Shown here piece after piece: positions 18,847 through 27,196 of a stretch of DNA of 64,000 bases. Source of the stretch: Sphingobium bisphenolivorans (GTDB taxonomy: Bacteria; Pseudomonadota; Alphaproteobacteria; Sphingomonadales; Sphingomonadaceae); NCBI RefSeq assembly GCF_000412635.1, contig NZ_ASTG01000010.1:62001-126000 (forward strand), read 5' to 3'. Position numbers and translations under genes: made by a program. The notes under the pieces were generated by a model. That model saw only the letters and a program-made list of their open reading frames with translations, ran no database searches and was not told where the DNA came from. Within the stretch, counting starts at the first letter, position 1. Each line of letters begins with the position of its first letter.

Positions 18847-19226
18847 GCGACGCTCCTCATCAGGGCAAGGCCGCCGAAAAGTCCAGCCACGGCGCCGATC
18901 ACCGAACATAGCGCATATGCCACAGCCATGCCGGTCTGGCCCCGTTCGATCATCAGCACCGTCTCCAGGCTGAAGGACGAAAAGGTGGTGAAGCCGCCCA
19001 GCAGCCCGACGCCGATCAGAAGGCGGACTGGATCGCCGGACGCCAGATGGCAGCGCGCCAGCCACCCGGCAAGCAGGCCCATGGCGAAGCCGCCCATTAT
19101 GTTGGCCGAGAATGTTCCCCAAGGCCATGCAGCCGCCGGAACCATGTGGCCGGCGAGCCGCCCGAGCAGATAGCGCAGCGCCGATCCGACAGCGCCTCCT
19201 GCCATGACGAGAAAGATATTTGTCAT
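18843..19226 (-). CDS. crcB: Fluoride channel CrcB/Fluc
   Basis: A 127-residue four-helix membrane protein that exports fluoride as a dual-topology dimer. The signature GLLGGFTTFSSFSLETVLM is present, with GGAVGSALRYLLGR near the N-terminus and TFSANIMGGFAMG with the conserved Asn. No fluoride riboswitch is apparent in the short upstream region. It opens the run rluC-HAD-small gene-ATP12 and overlaps rluC by 4 bases. Confidence 0.95.
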   Translation of the reverse strand: MTNIFLVMAGGAVGSALRYLLGRLAGHMVPAAAWPWGTFSANIMGGFAMGLLAGWLARCHLASGDPVRLLIGVGLLGGFTTFSSFSLETVLMIERGQTGMAVAYALCSVIGAVAGLFGGLALMRSVA

Positions 19227-19240
19227 GCCGCCCGCCCTAG

Positions 19241-19281
19241 AGCATTTTCAGAATGATTGGGAAGCGATCATTCTGAAATGC
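19241..19281. repeat. Palindromic extragenic element (GCATTTTCAG type)
   Basis: TTTCAGAATGAT (19246-19257) and ATCATTCTGAAA (19267-19278) form a perfect 12-bp inverted repeat around nine bases, extended on both sides by GCAT/ATGC with one bulge. It lies between crcB and the lipoprotein gene. The 11-mer AGCATTTTCAG occurs again at 29670. No T-run follows on either strand, so it is not a standard terminator. Confidence 0.75.
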
Positions 19282-19311
19282 CAGACGGCGCGGCCGGCAG
19301 GGCGGCCAGCC

Positions 19312-20004
19312 TTATCGCCCGTTATCCGCGATCACGTCGACGCTGGTCTTGCCGCCCGGGGCGTCGTTGAACAGCAGCAGGAACGCGCTGCCGTCATCCT
19401 CCCGCGTGCCACCGAGGACATGATTGCCGTCCACGACGCTATGTTCCGCATCGAAGCCGGCGCGGCGAGCCTGGGTATAGTAGAAATCCATCACGCTCTG
19501 GCGGGGCACAGGCGTCTGGAAGGTCGCCGCGCGCAGGCTGCAGCCATCCTTGTCCGCACCCGCCGCCTCCTTGAGTTCAGCGCCGGGATAGACAGTGAAA
19601 GGCTCGGGAAGGCGGCTCGCCCATTGCAGGCCCGATACGAGCTGCTTCCGACAGAAGGCATTTCCGCCGGGCTTCTGCTGTTCGCGAGCAACGGCCGCGA
19701 GCGCGTCGGCCGATTCGGCGTTGGCTCCGTTCGCCGGGGCAGGCGTGGCGAGCAATCTGCCGCCCGCAAGCTTAACGGATTGTGCAAGCGCCTTGGCGGC
19801 CGGCCCCTGGAGCGAGGGAAGCCGCGCCGCACGCTGCCCGGCGAGTTTTGGGTCTACAACGATCTGGTCGGTCAGCGCGTCGCCGGCATTGTCAGTGAGC
19901 TGAGCGTCGAGCGCATTGAGATCATCCTCCTTCTTCTTGCCGCATCCCGCGAGCGGCAGAGCCAGGACAAGCGCGAGCGCGCAGAATGATCGACCAAACG
20001 CCAT
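19312..20004 (-). CDS. Putative lipoprotein
   Basis: A 230-residue product. The ATG at 20004 has AAGGAG at ideal spacing and gives MAFGRSFCALALVLALPLAG followed by Cys21, a lipobox cysteine. The charged KKKEDD after the cysteine and a mixed C-terminal domain (VMDFYYTQARRAGFDAEHSV; GGTREDDGSAFLLLF) suggest an envelope protein. I recognise no family. It stands alone on its strand, with its own promoter region facing the small gene at 20155. Confidence 0.82.
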   Translation of the reverse strand: MAFGRSFCALALVLALPLAGCGKKKEDDLNALDAQLTDNAGDALTDQIVVDPKLAGQRAARLPSLQGPAAKALAQSVKLAGGRLLATPAPANGANAESADALAAVAREQQKPGGNAFCRKQLVSGLQWASRLPEPFTVYPGAELKEAAGADKDGCSLRAATFQTPVPRQSVMDFYYTQARRAGFDAEHSVVDGNHVLGGTREDDGSAFLLLFNDAPGGKTSVDVIADNGR

Positions 20005-20154
20005 GACTTCACTCCTTCGTAAATGAGGAATGAAGAGCAAAGGTTAATTTTCCGTTAGGGGTTATGGTGAATCGACCCCTTAAATCGACGCTGCTGTTCG
20101 CCAATCAGCATCGCTCATCTTGCCGCGGGGCCGACGGAACGCCATCTGTCTTCC

Positions 20155-20376
20155 ATGCTCAACATTCTGTCAGCCCTGATTGGCCTTATCACACTTATCC
20201 TGATGATCCCGGCCGTGTTTCCCCTGCTCGGCGCGCTCAACTGGTTGCTGGTGCCGATGGCGCTGGTCGGCGCGTTTATCGGCATGTTGTCGTCGAAGAA
20301 TGGCGGCCGCAATTTCTGCCTGATCGTCGCAGCCTTCGGCGCGCTCCGCCTCTTCATGGGTGGCGGCATCATCTGA
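20155..20376 (+). CDS. Small hydrophobic membrane protein
   Basis: A 73-residue protein that is almost wholly membrane: MLNILSALIGLITLILMIPA, a second helix LVPMALVGAFIGMLSS, the polar turn KNGGRN and a last hydrophobic segment LIVAAFGALRLFMGGGII. Function unknown. No strong Shine-Dalgarno is seen. It converges on the dihydroorotase gene 41 bases away. Confidence 0.65.
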   Translation: MLNILSALIGLITLILMIPAVFPLLGALNWLLVPMALVGAFIGMLSSKNGGRNFCLIVAAFGALRLFMGGGII

Positions 20377-20417
20377 CGCGGGACAGGCATTCGCGCCTGT
20401 CCCTTTCGCAGGACCGC

Positions 20418-21749
20418 TCAGGCGAACTCGGTTCCTTCGAAGCGGACCGGTTCGCCCGTGGCTTTGTTGGCAAGCGCATCTTCCCACATGACGCGGTGAC
20501 CGCGCACGATCGTTCCCACCGCCTTGCCGGTCAGGTCCATACCCTCGAATGGCGACCAGTTGCAGCGCGAAGCAAGCCAGTTGCTGTCGATCGTCCACCG
20601 CTTCTTCAGATCGACGACGGTAAAGTCAGCGTCGTAACCCAGCGCTATGCGTCCCTTCCCCACCAGCCCGAAAACGCGCTGCGGGCCTGAAGAGGTCAGT
20701 TCAATGAAGCGCCGCAACGACAGGCGCCCCTCCGCGACGTGGTTGAGCAGCAGCGGCACCAGCGTCTGAACGCCCGGCATACCGCTCGGCGATGACGGAT
20801 AGGGTTTTGCCTTCTCCTCGATCGTATGAGGCGCATGATCGCTGCCCAGCACATCGGGCACGCCCTGGTTGAGCCAGTGCCATAGTCCATCGCGATGCGC
20901 CCGCGACCGGATCGGCGGGTTCATCTGAGCGTAGGTGCCAAGGTGCGGATAGGCGTCTTCACCGGCCAGCGTCAGATGCTGGGGCGTCACCTCGCAGGTC
21001 GCGATGTCCTTGTTGCGGGCGATATACTCCAGTTCCGCCGGCGTCGTCACATGCAGGATGTGGATGCGCCGACGCGCCTTGCGCGCGAGGTCGATGATCC
21101 GCTTCGTCGCAATCATCGCGCTTTCATCGTCTCGCCAGACCGGGTGCGACGCCGGGTCGCCCTCCACCCGCAAATCCTTGCGGGCGTTCATGCGCGCTTC
21201 GTCCTCGGCATGGATGGCAACGCGACGCGTGCCGCTCGCCAGCACGCGCGAGAGGGCGTCGTCATCGTCCACGAGCAAGCTGCCGGTGGAGGCGCCCATG
21301 AAAATTTTGACCCCGGAGGTGCCGGGGATGCGCTCCAACTCGCGCAGTTGCTCGGCATTGTCGGCGGTCGCGCCCACATAGAACGCATGGTCGCACCACA
21401 TGCGGTGATGCGCGCGCCTCAGCTTGTCCCGCACCCGTTCGGCGGTGTCAGTATTCGGATTGGTGTTGGGCATTTCGAATACCGCGGTGATCCCGCCCAG
21501 CACCGCCGCGCGACTGCCCGACTCCAGATCTTCCTTATGCTCCAGCCCCGGCTCACGGAAATGAACCTGGCTGTCGATGCAACCCGGCAGCACATCGAGG
21601 CCGGCGCAGTCGATCACCTCCCCCGCGTCGCCCAGCGACGTCCCGATGGCCGCGATCTTGCCGTTCCGCACGCCCACATCCGCTCGCTCGCTGCCGCCCG
21701 GCGTATGGATGGTGCCGTTCTTCAGGATAAGGTCAAAATTCTCGGACAT
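20418..21749 (-). CDS. pyrC: Dihydroorotase, class I type (variant metal site)
   Basis: A 443-residue amidohydrolase for the third step of pyrimidine synthesis. Typical parts are MPNTNPNT, GVKIFMGAS with the lysine that is carboxylated in the family, HAEDE, HILHVTTPAELEYI and the catalytic DVLGSDHAPHTIEEK. The N-terminal metal motif, usually D-x-H-x-H, reads CIDSQVHFREPG, so the first histidine is glutamine. I believe this form recurs in alphaproteobacterial dihydroorotases, but allantoinase-like or pseudo-enzyme activity is possible. It is divergent from ygfZ by 63 bases. Confidence 0.88.
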   Translation of the reverse strand: MSENFDLILKNGTIHTPGGSERADVGVRNGKIAAIGTSLGDAGEVIDCAGLDVLPGCIDSQVHFREPGLEHKEDLESGSRAAVLGGITAVFEMPNTNPNTDTAERVRDKLRRAHHRMWCDHAFYVGATADNAEQLRELERIPGTSGVKIFMGASTGSLLVDDDDALSRVLASGTRRVAIHAEDEARMNARKDLRVEGDPASHPVWRDDESAMIATKRIIDLARKARRRIHILHVTTPAELEYIARNKDIATCEVTPQHLTLAGEDAYPHLGTYAQMNPPIRSRAHRDGLWHWLNQGVPDVLGSDHAPHTIEEKAKPYPSSPSGMPGVQTLVPLLLNHVAEGRLSLRRFIELTSSGPQRVFGLVGKGRIALGYDADFTVVDLKKRWTIDSNWLASRCNWSPFEGMDLTGKAVGTIVRGHRVMWEDALANKATGEPVRFEGTEFA

Positions 21750-21812
21750 GATGCAGGCACCCTGGTTCGTGGTGGGCTTGGATATGGTGTGGGAGTGTCC
21801 TACCTAAAGCCG

Positions 21813-22550
21813 ATGACTGGCACCACCCTTACAGACCGCGCGCTCCTCAGAATTTCAGGAGAGGAAACAAGGTCCTTTCTCCAGGGCCTGCTGACCCGCG
21901 ATGTGCTGACCCTCAAAGAAGGCGAGCCGCGCTGGACGGCCATGCTGACGCCCCAGGGCAAGGCGCTGTTCGATTTCATTCTCTGGGCCGACGGTGACGA
22001 CGTGCTGGTCGACTGCGAAGCGACGCAGGCGGGTGCGCTGGCGAAAAGGCTGACTCTTTATCGCTTGCGGCGGAAAGTGACGATCGCCCCAGAAGACGCG
22101 CTGGCCGTGCATTGGGCGCCGCATGCGGAGGGCAAGCCGCTCGACCCGAGGCTGTCGGCGCTGGGGCATCGTTGGCTCGCTGAGCCCGATAGCGGCGACG
22201 CGGCACCGGCTTTTCGCGCTCATCGGCTGGCGCTCGGCGTATTCGAAGGCGTAAGCGAGCTTGGTCAGGACCAGTTGCTATGGCTGGAAACCAACGCCGA
22301 AGAGCTGAACGGCGTAGATTATGACAAGGGCTGCTATGTCGGGCAGGAAAACACCGCCCGCATGCATTATCGGAACAAGGTGAACCGGCGTCTGGTTGCG
22401 GTCCCGCTCGCTTACGCCGACGAAAAGCGGCAGAAAGCTGTTCTTTCTGATCTTGGCCTTTCCATCGAATTGCGGCGGGTGGAGGATCTCAATCCCGCCA
22501 TTCTTCCCGACTGGCTTGCCAACGCCGTTGCGGAACCCGCAGCCGAATGA
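21813..22550 (+). CDS. ygfZ: Folate-binding YgfZ/CAF17-family protein
   Basis: A 245-residue aminomethyltransferase-like protein that uses tetrahydrofolate and helps iron-sulfur cluster assembly and repair. The diagnostic motif K-G-C-Y-V-G-Q-E is present in YDKGCYVGQENTARMHY; the N-terminus has ISGEETRSFLQGLLTRDV and TPQGKALFDFIL. The ATG at 21813 starts the family domain although the frame is open from 20895. Its stop overlaps the next gene by 4 bases. Complex I, rich in such clusters, lies in the same window. Confidence 0.93.
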   Translation: MTGTTLTDRALLRISGEETRSFLQGLLTRDVLTLKEGEPRWTAMLTPQGKALFDFILWADGDDVLVDCEATQAGALAKRLTLYRLRRKVTIAPEDALAVHWAPHAEGKPLDPRLSALGHRWLAEPDSGDAAPAFRAHRLALGVFEGVSELGQDQLLWLETNAEELNGVDYDKGCYVGQENTARMHYRNKVNRRLVAVPLAYADEKRQKAVLSDLGLSIELRRVEDLNPAILPDWLANAVAEPAAE

Positions 22551-23293
22551 GCCGTGCCCTGCTGGCGCTGGTGAGCGTGCTGCTGCTGAGCGTCCCCGTC
22601 CAGGCGGAGACGGCGTGGAAGCTGGTCGGGACCTACCCCCATGACCCCGCCGCCTTTACGGAGGGGCTGTTTTTCCATGATGGCGCGCTTTACGAGAGCA
22701 CGGGGCTGGAAGGGCAATCGGACATCCGCAAGGTCGAGTTGAAGAGCGGCAAGGTGCTGAGCCGCCGCATCGTCGCCGAGCCCTATTTTGGCGAGGGAAT
22801 CGTCAATTGGAAGGATCGCCTGATCAGCCTGACGTGGCGGCACCGCCAAGGGTTCGTCTGGAAATTGAATGACTTCTCCCCCGTTGCGACATTTCGCTAT
22901 GAAGGTGAAGGCTGGGGCCTGACGCAGGACGGGCGCAGCATCATCATGAGCGACGGCACCGCCCAGCTTCGCTTCCTCGATCCCAACACGCTGACCGAAC
23001 GGCGGCGGATCACCGTTCGCTGGAACGGCAGGCCAGTCGAGCGGCTCAACGAGCTGGAATATGTGAAGGGCGAGATCTGGGCCAACATCTGGTATGATGA
23101 CCGGATCGCCCGGATTGATCCGCAGAGTGGCCAAGTGATCGACTGGGTCGACATTGCTCCTCTCGTTAAGGCGCGAGGGACAAAGGAAAGCGAGGCGGTC
23201 GCCAATGGCATCGCTTATGACGCCAAGGGCGATCGGATTTTTGTCACCGGGAAGAACTGGACGAAGCTGTTCGAGATCCGGCTTGCACACTAA
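22547..23293 (+). CDS. Glutaminyl-peptide cyclotransferase (plant/bacterial type)
   Basis: A 248-residue secreted beta-propeller enzyme that converts N-terminal glutamine to pyroglutamate. The signal peptide is MSRALLALVSVLLLSVPVQA. Family motifs are YPHDPAAFTEGLFFHDGALY, ESTGLEGQSDIRKV, RLNELEYVKGEIWANIWY and GIAYDAKGDRIFVTGKNW. It is coupled to ygfZ by an ATGA overlap and ends five bases from the convergent gene at 23298. Confidence 0.92.
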   Translation: MSRALLALVSVLLLSVPVQAETAWKLVGTYPHDPAAFTEGLFFHDGALYESTGLEGQSDIRKVELKSGKVLSRRIVAEPYFGEGIVNWKDRLISLTWRHRQGFVWKLNDFSPVATFRYEGEGWGLTQDGRSIIMSDGTAQLRFLDPNTLTERRRITVRWNGRPVERLNELEYVKGEIWANIWYDDRIARIDPQSGQVIDWVDIAPLVKARGTKESEAVANGIAYDAKGDRIFVTGKNWTKLFEIRLAH

Positions 23294-23297
23294 GCCA

Positions 23298-23603
23298 TCA
23301 GCCGTGCGCTCGCTTTCGCCGTGTTTCCCAGCCCTTCTTGGCAGCTGCGGACCGATCAACCGCTGACCGACGCGCGGACGCCGCTCCGCCTTTTCGTCCG
23401 CCTTCGCGCGAGGACACATGCGTGTCCGGCTTTCCTCGGCCGGAGCCAGACTTGTTGCCGCCGCCGGATTCCTTGTTCACCGTTGCCCAGGCTCGGCGCT
23501 CCGCTTCGTCATGAGAAACGCCGCGCTTCTCATATCCTTCCTCGATATGCTCGGCTTTTCGTTTCTGCTTGTCGGTGTAGCTGCTCTTGTCGCCGCGAGG
23601 CAT
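23298..23603 (-). CDS. Small basic protein, 'plasmid stabilization'-annotated family
   Basis: A 100-residue very hydrophilic protein starting MPRGDKSSYTDKQKRKAEHI with GGAGA-like GGAGA spacing (CGGAGACGC) before the ATG at 23603. The middle is NKESGGGNKSGSGRGKPDTH and the C-terminus holds a GRKGG motif and KKGWETRRKRAHG. Similar proteins are often labelled plasmid stabilization protein without direct proof, and the KGG-type motif recalls stress-induced small proteins. The start codon lies two bases from that of the divergent gene. Confidence 0.8.
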   Translation of the reverse strand: MPRGDKSSYTDKQKRKAEHIEEGYEKRGVSHDEAERRAWATVNKESGGGNKSGSGRGKPDTHVSSREGGRKGGAASARRSAVDRSAAAKKGWETRRKRAHG

Positions 23604-23604
23604 G

Positions 23605-24054
23605 ATGCGTCTCCGTCTTGTGCCCGAGTTTCCGATCAACGACGCAGCGGCCCAGCCGTTCACAACGCTGCGCATCCGTTACGAAATGGAAGGAACAGAG
23701 CCGCCGGGCTGGCGTTCAATTGCCATGGAACAGCGCTCCCTCATTGAGCGGCTCGCCCGCCATCTGGCGATGAGCGAGCCCGAAAGTTGGCAGGACCGTG
23801 TGGAGGATGCGGCAAGCCTGCTTGCGATCCTGAAGACGCCGGACGACGCCATGCGCGAGGCGGGAGACGACCGGATCTGGCAGGCCATGATCGATGCAGC
23901 ATTGCGCGAGCGCTGGGCAGTAGCGCCGGCATCTGCCTCCGGCGAGCCGCCCGGCGGTACTGATGAGGAGGGCGAGATATCGCTCCCGCCCCACGGGGTC
24001 AGCGGGAATCCGGCCGAATGGGTTCATGTTCACAAGCCGCGGGAGAAGCAGTGA
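23605..24054 (+). CDS. Conserved hypothetical protein
   Basis: A 149-residue product from the ATG at 23605, which has GAGG four bases upstream; an ATG at 23602 and a downstream Met at 23725 are alternatives. It is acidic with amphipathic helices (SLIERLARHLAMSEPESWQD; ASLLAILKTPDDAMREAGDD) and a Gly/Pro-rich tail. No family is recognised. It is divergent from the KGG-type gene, with their start codons adjacent, and its TGA overlaps the ATG of the next gene by one base. Confidence 0.65.
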   Translation: MRLRLVPEFPINDAAAQPFTTLRIRYEMEGTEPPGWRSIAMEQRSLIERLARHLAMSEPESWQDRVEDAASLLAILKTPDDAMREAGDDRIWQAMIDAALRERWAVAPASASGEPPGGTDEEGEISLPPHGVSGNPAEWVHVHKPREKQ

Positions 24055-24302
24055 TGAAGGGACTGGTGAAATTCGCTTTTGTTGCCGGGCTCGGTGCAGT
24101 CGCCTACAAGAGCTGGCAGGACTGGCAGGCCCGCCGCGAAGAGGAGGAAGATCTGGCTTCGCTGGGCCGCTGGCAGGCCGTTCGCGATGCAGGACCTGCG
24201 GAACAGCATATCGACGAGGATGGCTGGGATCTTGTTGACGAGCAGGTCGATGAATCCTTCCCCGCCAGCGACCCGCCCGGCAATTATCGCGGCGTTCACT
24301 GA
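24054..24302 (+). CDS. Small protein with ESFPASDPP tail
   Basis: An 82-residue product beginning MKGLVKFAFVAGLGAVAYKS, a possible membrane anchor, followed by a charged segment (DWQARREEEEDLASLGRW) and the tail DEQVDESFPASDPPGNYRG. The ESFPASDPP motif occurs at the end of many small bacterial proteins of unknown role. The start overlaps the preceding stop (TGATG), so the two are translated together. Confidence 0.75.
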   Translation: MKGLVKFAFVAGLGAVAYKSWQDWQARREEEEDLASLGRWQAVRDAGPAEQHIDEDGWDLVDEQVDESFPASDPPGNYRGVH

Positions 24303-24411
24303 GCCGCCCCGCCGCCTTGGCGGCATGATCATCGGCGGCATTGCCCCGCTCCGGACCCGCCTCTATTGAGACGGTTCGGCACTCAGCCGAGCCAACAGGG
24401 GAATAGTATCA

Positions 24412-25341
24412 ATGCCTTCGGGTCTGATCGCGCTGCTCGATGATGTAGCGGGCATCGTGAAGCTTACCGCTACGTCGCTGGACGATGTAGCCGCCGCTGC
24501 AGGTAAAGCGGGCTCAAAAGCCGCAGGGGTCGTCATCGACGATACCGCAGTGACGCCGCGTTACGTCATGGGACTTACCCCTGACCGCGAGCTTCCGATC
24601 ATCTGGAAGATCGCCAAAGGCTCGCTTCGGAACAAGCTCCTCTTCCTGCTGCCCGCCGCGCTGGTGCTGAGCGCCTTCGCGCCCTGGCTCCTGCCGCCGC
24701 TGCTGATGCTTGGCGGCACCTTCCTCTGTTTCGAGGCGGCCGAGAAGCTGCTGGAGGCAGTGAAAGGCGGTCACGACGTGGCCGATGAGGCATTGACCAC
24801 GCATAGTTCCAAGGAGCTTGAGGACCAGAAAGTATCAGGCGCGATCCGCACCGATTTCATCCTGTCGGGCGAGATCATGGCGATCGCGTTGGGAACCGTG
24901 GCTGCCGAGCCGATTTGGGAGCAGGCGCTGATCCTTGTGGTCGTTGCCATATTGATCACCGCCGGCGTCTATGGCGTCGTCGGCTTCATCGTGAAGATGG
25001 ACGATATCGGGCTGCATCTGGCGGAACGCTCATCAGCAGGCGTGCGTAGCCTGGGGCGCGGCATGGTCAAGGCAATGCCGGTATTGATGCAGATTTTGGG
25101 CGTGGTGGGCACCGCCGCCATGCTGTGGGTCGGCGGCGGCCTTATCGTTCATGGGCTGCACGAATTCCACTGGGACGCGATACCCGGCACTATCCACCAT
25201 GTCGCGGAAAGCGCTGCCCATGCCGTTCCTGCCATCGGCCCGGTCGTCGAGTGGTTCGTCAACGCGCTCGGTGCCGCTATCATAGGGTTGGTGATCGGCG
25301 GGATCGTCGTCGCGGTGCTGCATCTCTTCAAGAAACATTGA
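24412..25341 (+). CDS. DUF808 membrane protein
   Basis: A 309-residue multi-spanning protein of the DUF808 family (YedI-like). The N-terminus MPSGLIALLDDVAGIVKLTA, then SLDDVAAAAGKAGSKAAGVV and IDDTAVTPRYVMGLTPDREL, are characteristic. Several membrane helices follow, ending IIGLVIGGIVVAVLHLFKKH. Function is unknown, though an inner-membrane location is clear. Its TGA shares one base with the ATG of the MATE transporter, indicating coupling. Confidence 0.92.
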   Translation: MPSGLIALLDDVAGIVKLTATSLDDVAAAAGKAGSKAAGVVIDDTAVTPRYVMGLTPDRELPIIWKIAKGSLRNKLLFLLPAALVLSAFAPWLLPPLLMLGGTFLCFEAAEKLLEAVKGGHDVADEALTTHSSKELEDQKVSGAIRTDFILSGEIMAIALGTVAAEPIWEQALILVVVAILITAGVYGVVGFIVKMDDIGLHLAERSSAGVRSLGRGMVKAMPVLMQILGVVGTAAMLWVGGGLIVHGLHEFHWDAIPGTIHHVAESAAHAVPAIGPVVEWFVNALGAAIIGLVIGGIVVAVLHLFKKH

Positions 25342-26711
25342 TGTCCTCGCCCTGGCGCCTGGAGGCAGGCGCGTTGATCGCGCTTGCACTGCCGATGATC
25401 GCCGGCAATATCGCATGGGCAGGGATCGCTGCCACCGACCTGCTCCTGCTGGGCCGTCTCGGCGCTGGCGCGGTTGCGTCCGGCGCTCTCGCGATCAACC
25501 TGTTCAATGCGCTGCTGATCTTCGGCATGGGTCTGGTGACGGCCGCTTCGCCGCTCATCGCCAGCGAGCGCGGACGCCATCGTCATTCCGTGCGCGATGT
25601 ACGCAAAACGGTGCATCAAACTTTGCGAGCGGCAACGCTGTTCACCCTGCCGGCCTGGGCGCTGCTCTGGAATAGCGAGGCGATCCTGCTGCTGATGGGT
25701 CAGGAACCCGACCTTGCGCGGCAAGCGGGCTCGCTGATGCATGGGCTGCAATGGGCGCTGCTGCCCTTCCTCGGCTTCACCACGCTGCGCAACTTCATTT
25801 CCGCGCTGGAGCGCCCGGTTTGGGGCCTCGTCATCATGATCTGCGCCATTCCCTTCAACATTCTGGCCGGGTGGACGCTGATCTTCGGACATTTTGGTTT
25901 CCCGGCCTGGGGTCTTTTCGGCGCGGGGATCGCCAGCACGCTCTCCTCCACCTTCCTGTTTTTGGGATTGTTGAGTGTGATCCTGCTGAACCGGAACTTC
26001 CGGCGTTATCGTCTGCTCGGACGCTTCTGGACGCGGGATCGTGAGCGGCATCGCGCCGTGTGGACATTGGGACTGCCGATTGCCATCACGCTGGGCTTCG
26101 AGACGACGGTCTTCAACGCCTCAGCCTTCCTCATGGGCCTGATCGACCGCGATTCGCTTGCGGCCCATGCCGTCGCCATCCAGATCGCGGCGATGATCTT
26201 CATGGTCCCGATGGGCATTGGTCAGGCAGCGACCATTCGAGTAGGCATCGCCTATGGTAGGCGAGACAGCCATGCGATCGCGCGCGCTGGCTGGCTGGCA
26301 CTGGCAGTCGGCACCGGCTTCGCGCTGGCGGCAGCCGGCCTGTTGATCAGCATTCCGCGGACCTTGGTGTCAGCCTTTCTCGACCTTGGCGATCCGGCAA
26401 ACGCCCGCAGCGCAGCGCTTGCCGTGCACTTTCTTGCCATAGCGGCGCTGTTTCAATTGGGCGATGCAGCACAGGCAGTGAGCGCAGGGATGCTGAGGGG
26501 ACTGCAGGACACGAAGGTGCCCATGATATGCGCTCTCTTCGGCTACTGGGTGGTCGGCCTCGGCGTCGGCGTCCTACTGGCCTTTCCAATGGGGTTGAAC
26601 GGCGTCGGCATCTGGCTGGGCCTGGCGAGTGGCCTTGGCGTGGTTGCCTTGTTACTGGTGGGCCGGTGGTGGGCGCGTGAGCGGCTCAGCCTCCTGCCCC
26701 TGCCCCGCTAA
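25341..26711 (+). CDS. MATE-family efflux transporter
   Basis: A 456-residue drug/metabolite:cation antiporter with about twelve helices. The ATG at 25341 gives MSSPWRLEAGALIALALPMI; family features include NIAWAGIAATDLLLLGRLG, GLVTAASPLIASERGR and, in the second half, ALPxx-like HAVAIQIAAMIFMVPMGIGQ. It is placed directly after DUF808 with a TGATG overlap. The exported substrate is not predictable. Confidence 0.93.
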   Translation: MSSPWRLEAGALIALALPMIAGNIAWAGIAATDLLLLGRLGAGAVASGALAINLFNALLIFGMGLVTAASPLIASERGRHRHSVRDVRKTVHQTLRAATLFTLPAWALLWNSEAILLLMGQEPDLARQAGSLMHGLQWALLPFLGFTTLRNFISALERPVWGLVIMICAIPFNILAGWTLIFGHFGFPAWGLFGAGIASTLSSTFLFLGLLSVILLNRNFRRYRLLGRFWTRDRERHRAVWTLGLPIAITLGFETTVFNASAFLMGLIDRDSLAAHAVAIQIAAMIFMVPMGIGQAATIRVGIAYGRRDSHAIARAGWLALAVGTGFALAAAGLLISIPRTLVSAFLDLGDPANARSAALAVHFLAIAALFQLGDAAQAVSAGMLRGLQDTKVPMICALFGYWVVGLGVGVLLAFPMGLNGVGIWLGLASGLGVVALLLVGRWWARERLSLLPLPR

Positions 26712-26812
26712 CACTGCTCATCGCGAAAAATGGCCCGGTTGCACCGCTCGACCATGGTGCAGCGCACAAAGCAATTGAACCGCTCCGACGAATCGCTAAT
26801 GAACTAGGCGCT

Positions 26813-27133
26813 ATGATTGACCCAGCTATGATCTTTGAAGCCATCGCTTTACAGAAATGCCTCATGGCCACCTATAACAAGATGGTCGTAAAGCTGGCGC
26901 CGCACATCCTCTACACGCGCCATGATGAAATGTTCATCGACGCCGTGACGACTGAGCGGGACGGCCGTCCGCCGCGCGAACTGAAGCTCGGCACCTTCAA
27001 GCTCGCGGGTTTGAGCGAAGTGAGCCTGCTTGAAGAGAAGTTCGAAGCGATGCACGGACTCTACGATGAAACCGACAGCAAATATAAGGGCGTGAGTCTC
27101 TTCGCCGTCGAGCCGCAGAGCGCCGCCGCCTGA
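26813..27133 (+). CDS. Conserved hypothetical protein
   Basis: A 106-residue soluble product beginning MIDPAMIFEAIALQKCLMAT, with KLAPHILYTRHDEMFIDAVT and ELKLGTFKLAGLSEVSLLEE. An internal Met at residue 18 could also start it. I know no function. It stands alone, with a clear terminator 28 bases after the stop, which supports an expressed single gene. Confidence 0.75.
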   Translation: MIDPAMIFEAIALQKCLMATYNKMVVKLAPHILYTRHDEMFIDAVTTERDGRPPRELKLGTFKLAGLSEVSLLEEKFEAMHGLYDETDSKYKGVSLFAVEPQSAAA

Positions 27134-27160
27134 GAGGCGTATGAGAGTGCTGGGGATGAT

Positions 27161-27189
27161 GGGCGGCCGTGACAGCCGCCCTTTGTTTT
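27161..27189 (+). terminator. Intrinsic terminator
   Basis: GGGCGGC (27161-27167) pairs with GCCGCCC (27175-27181) around CGTGACA and is followed by TTTGTTTT. It ends the gene at 26813 and separates it from the convergent ABC permease gene. Confidence 0.9.
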
Positions 27190-27196
27190 CGCGCAC

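Noticed and set aside
18847..19128. N-terminal extension of the pseudouridine synthase to 19128
   Set aside because: The extra codons read crcB in another frame, and the ATG at 18846 starts the expected basic tail.
19227..19311. Fluoride riboswitch before crcB
   Set aside because: The 85 bases upstream contain only the palindromic element and lack the conserved riboswitch core.
19204..19989. 261-codon plus-strand frame opposite the lipoprotein gene
   Set aside because: It crosses the palindromic repeat and mirrors a lipoprotein with a strong start site.
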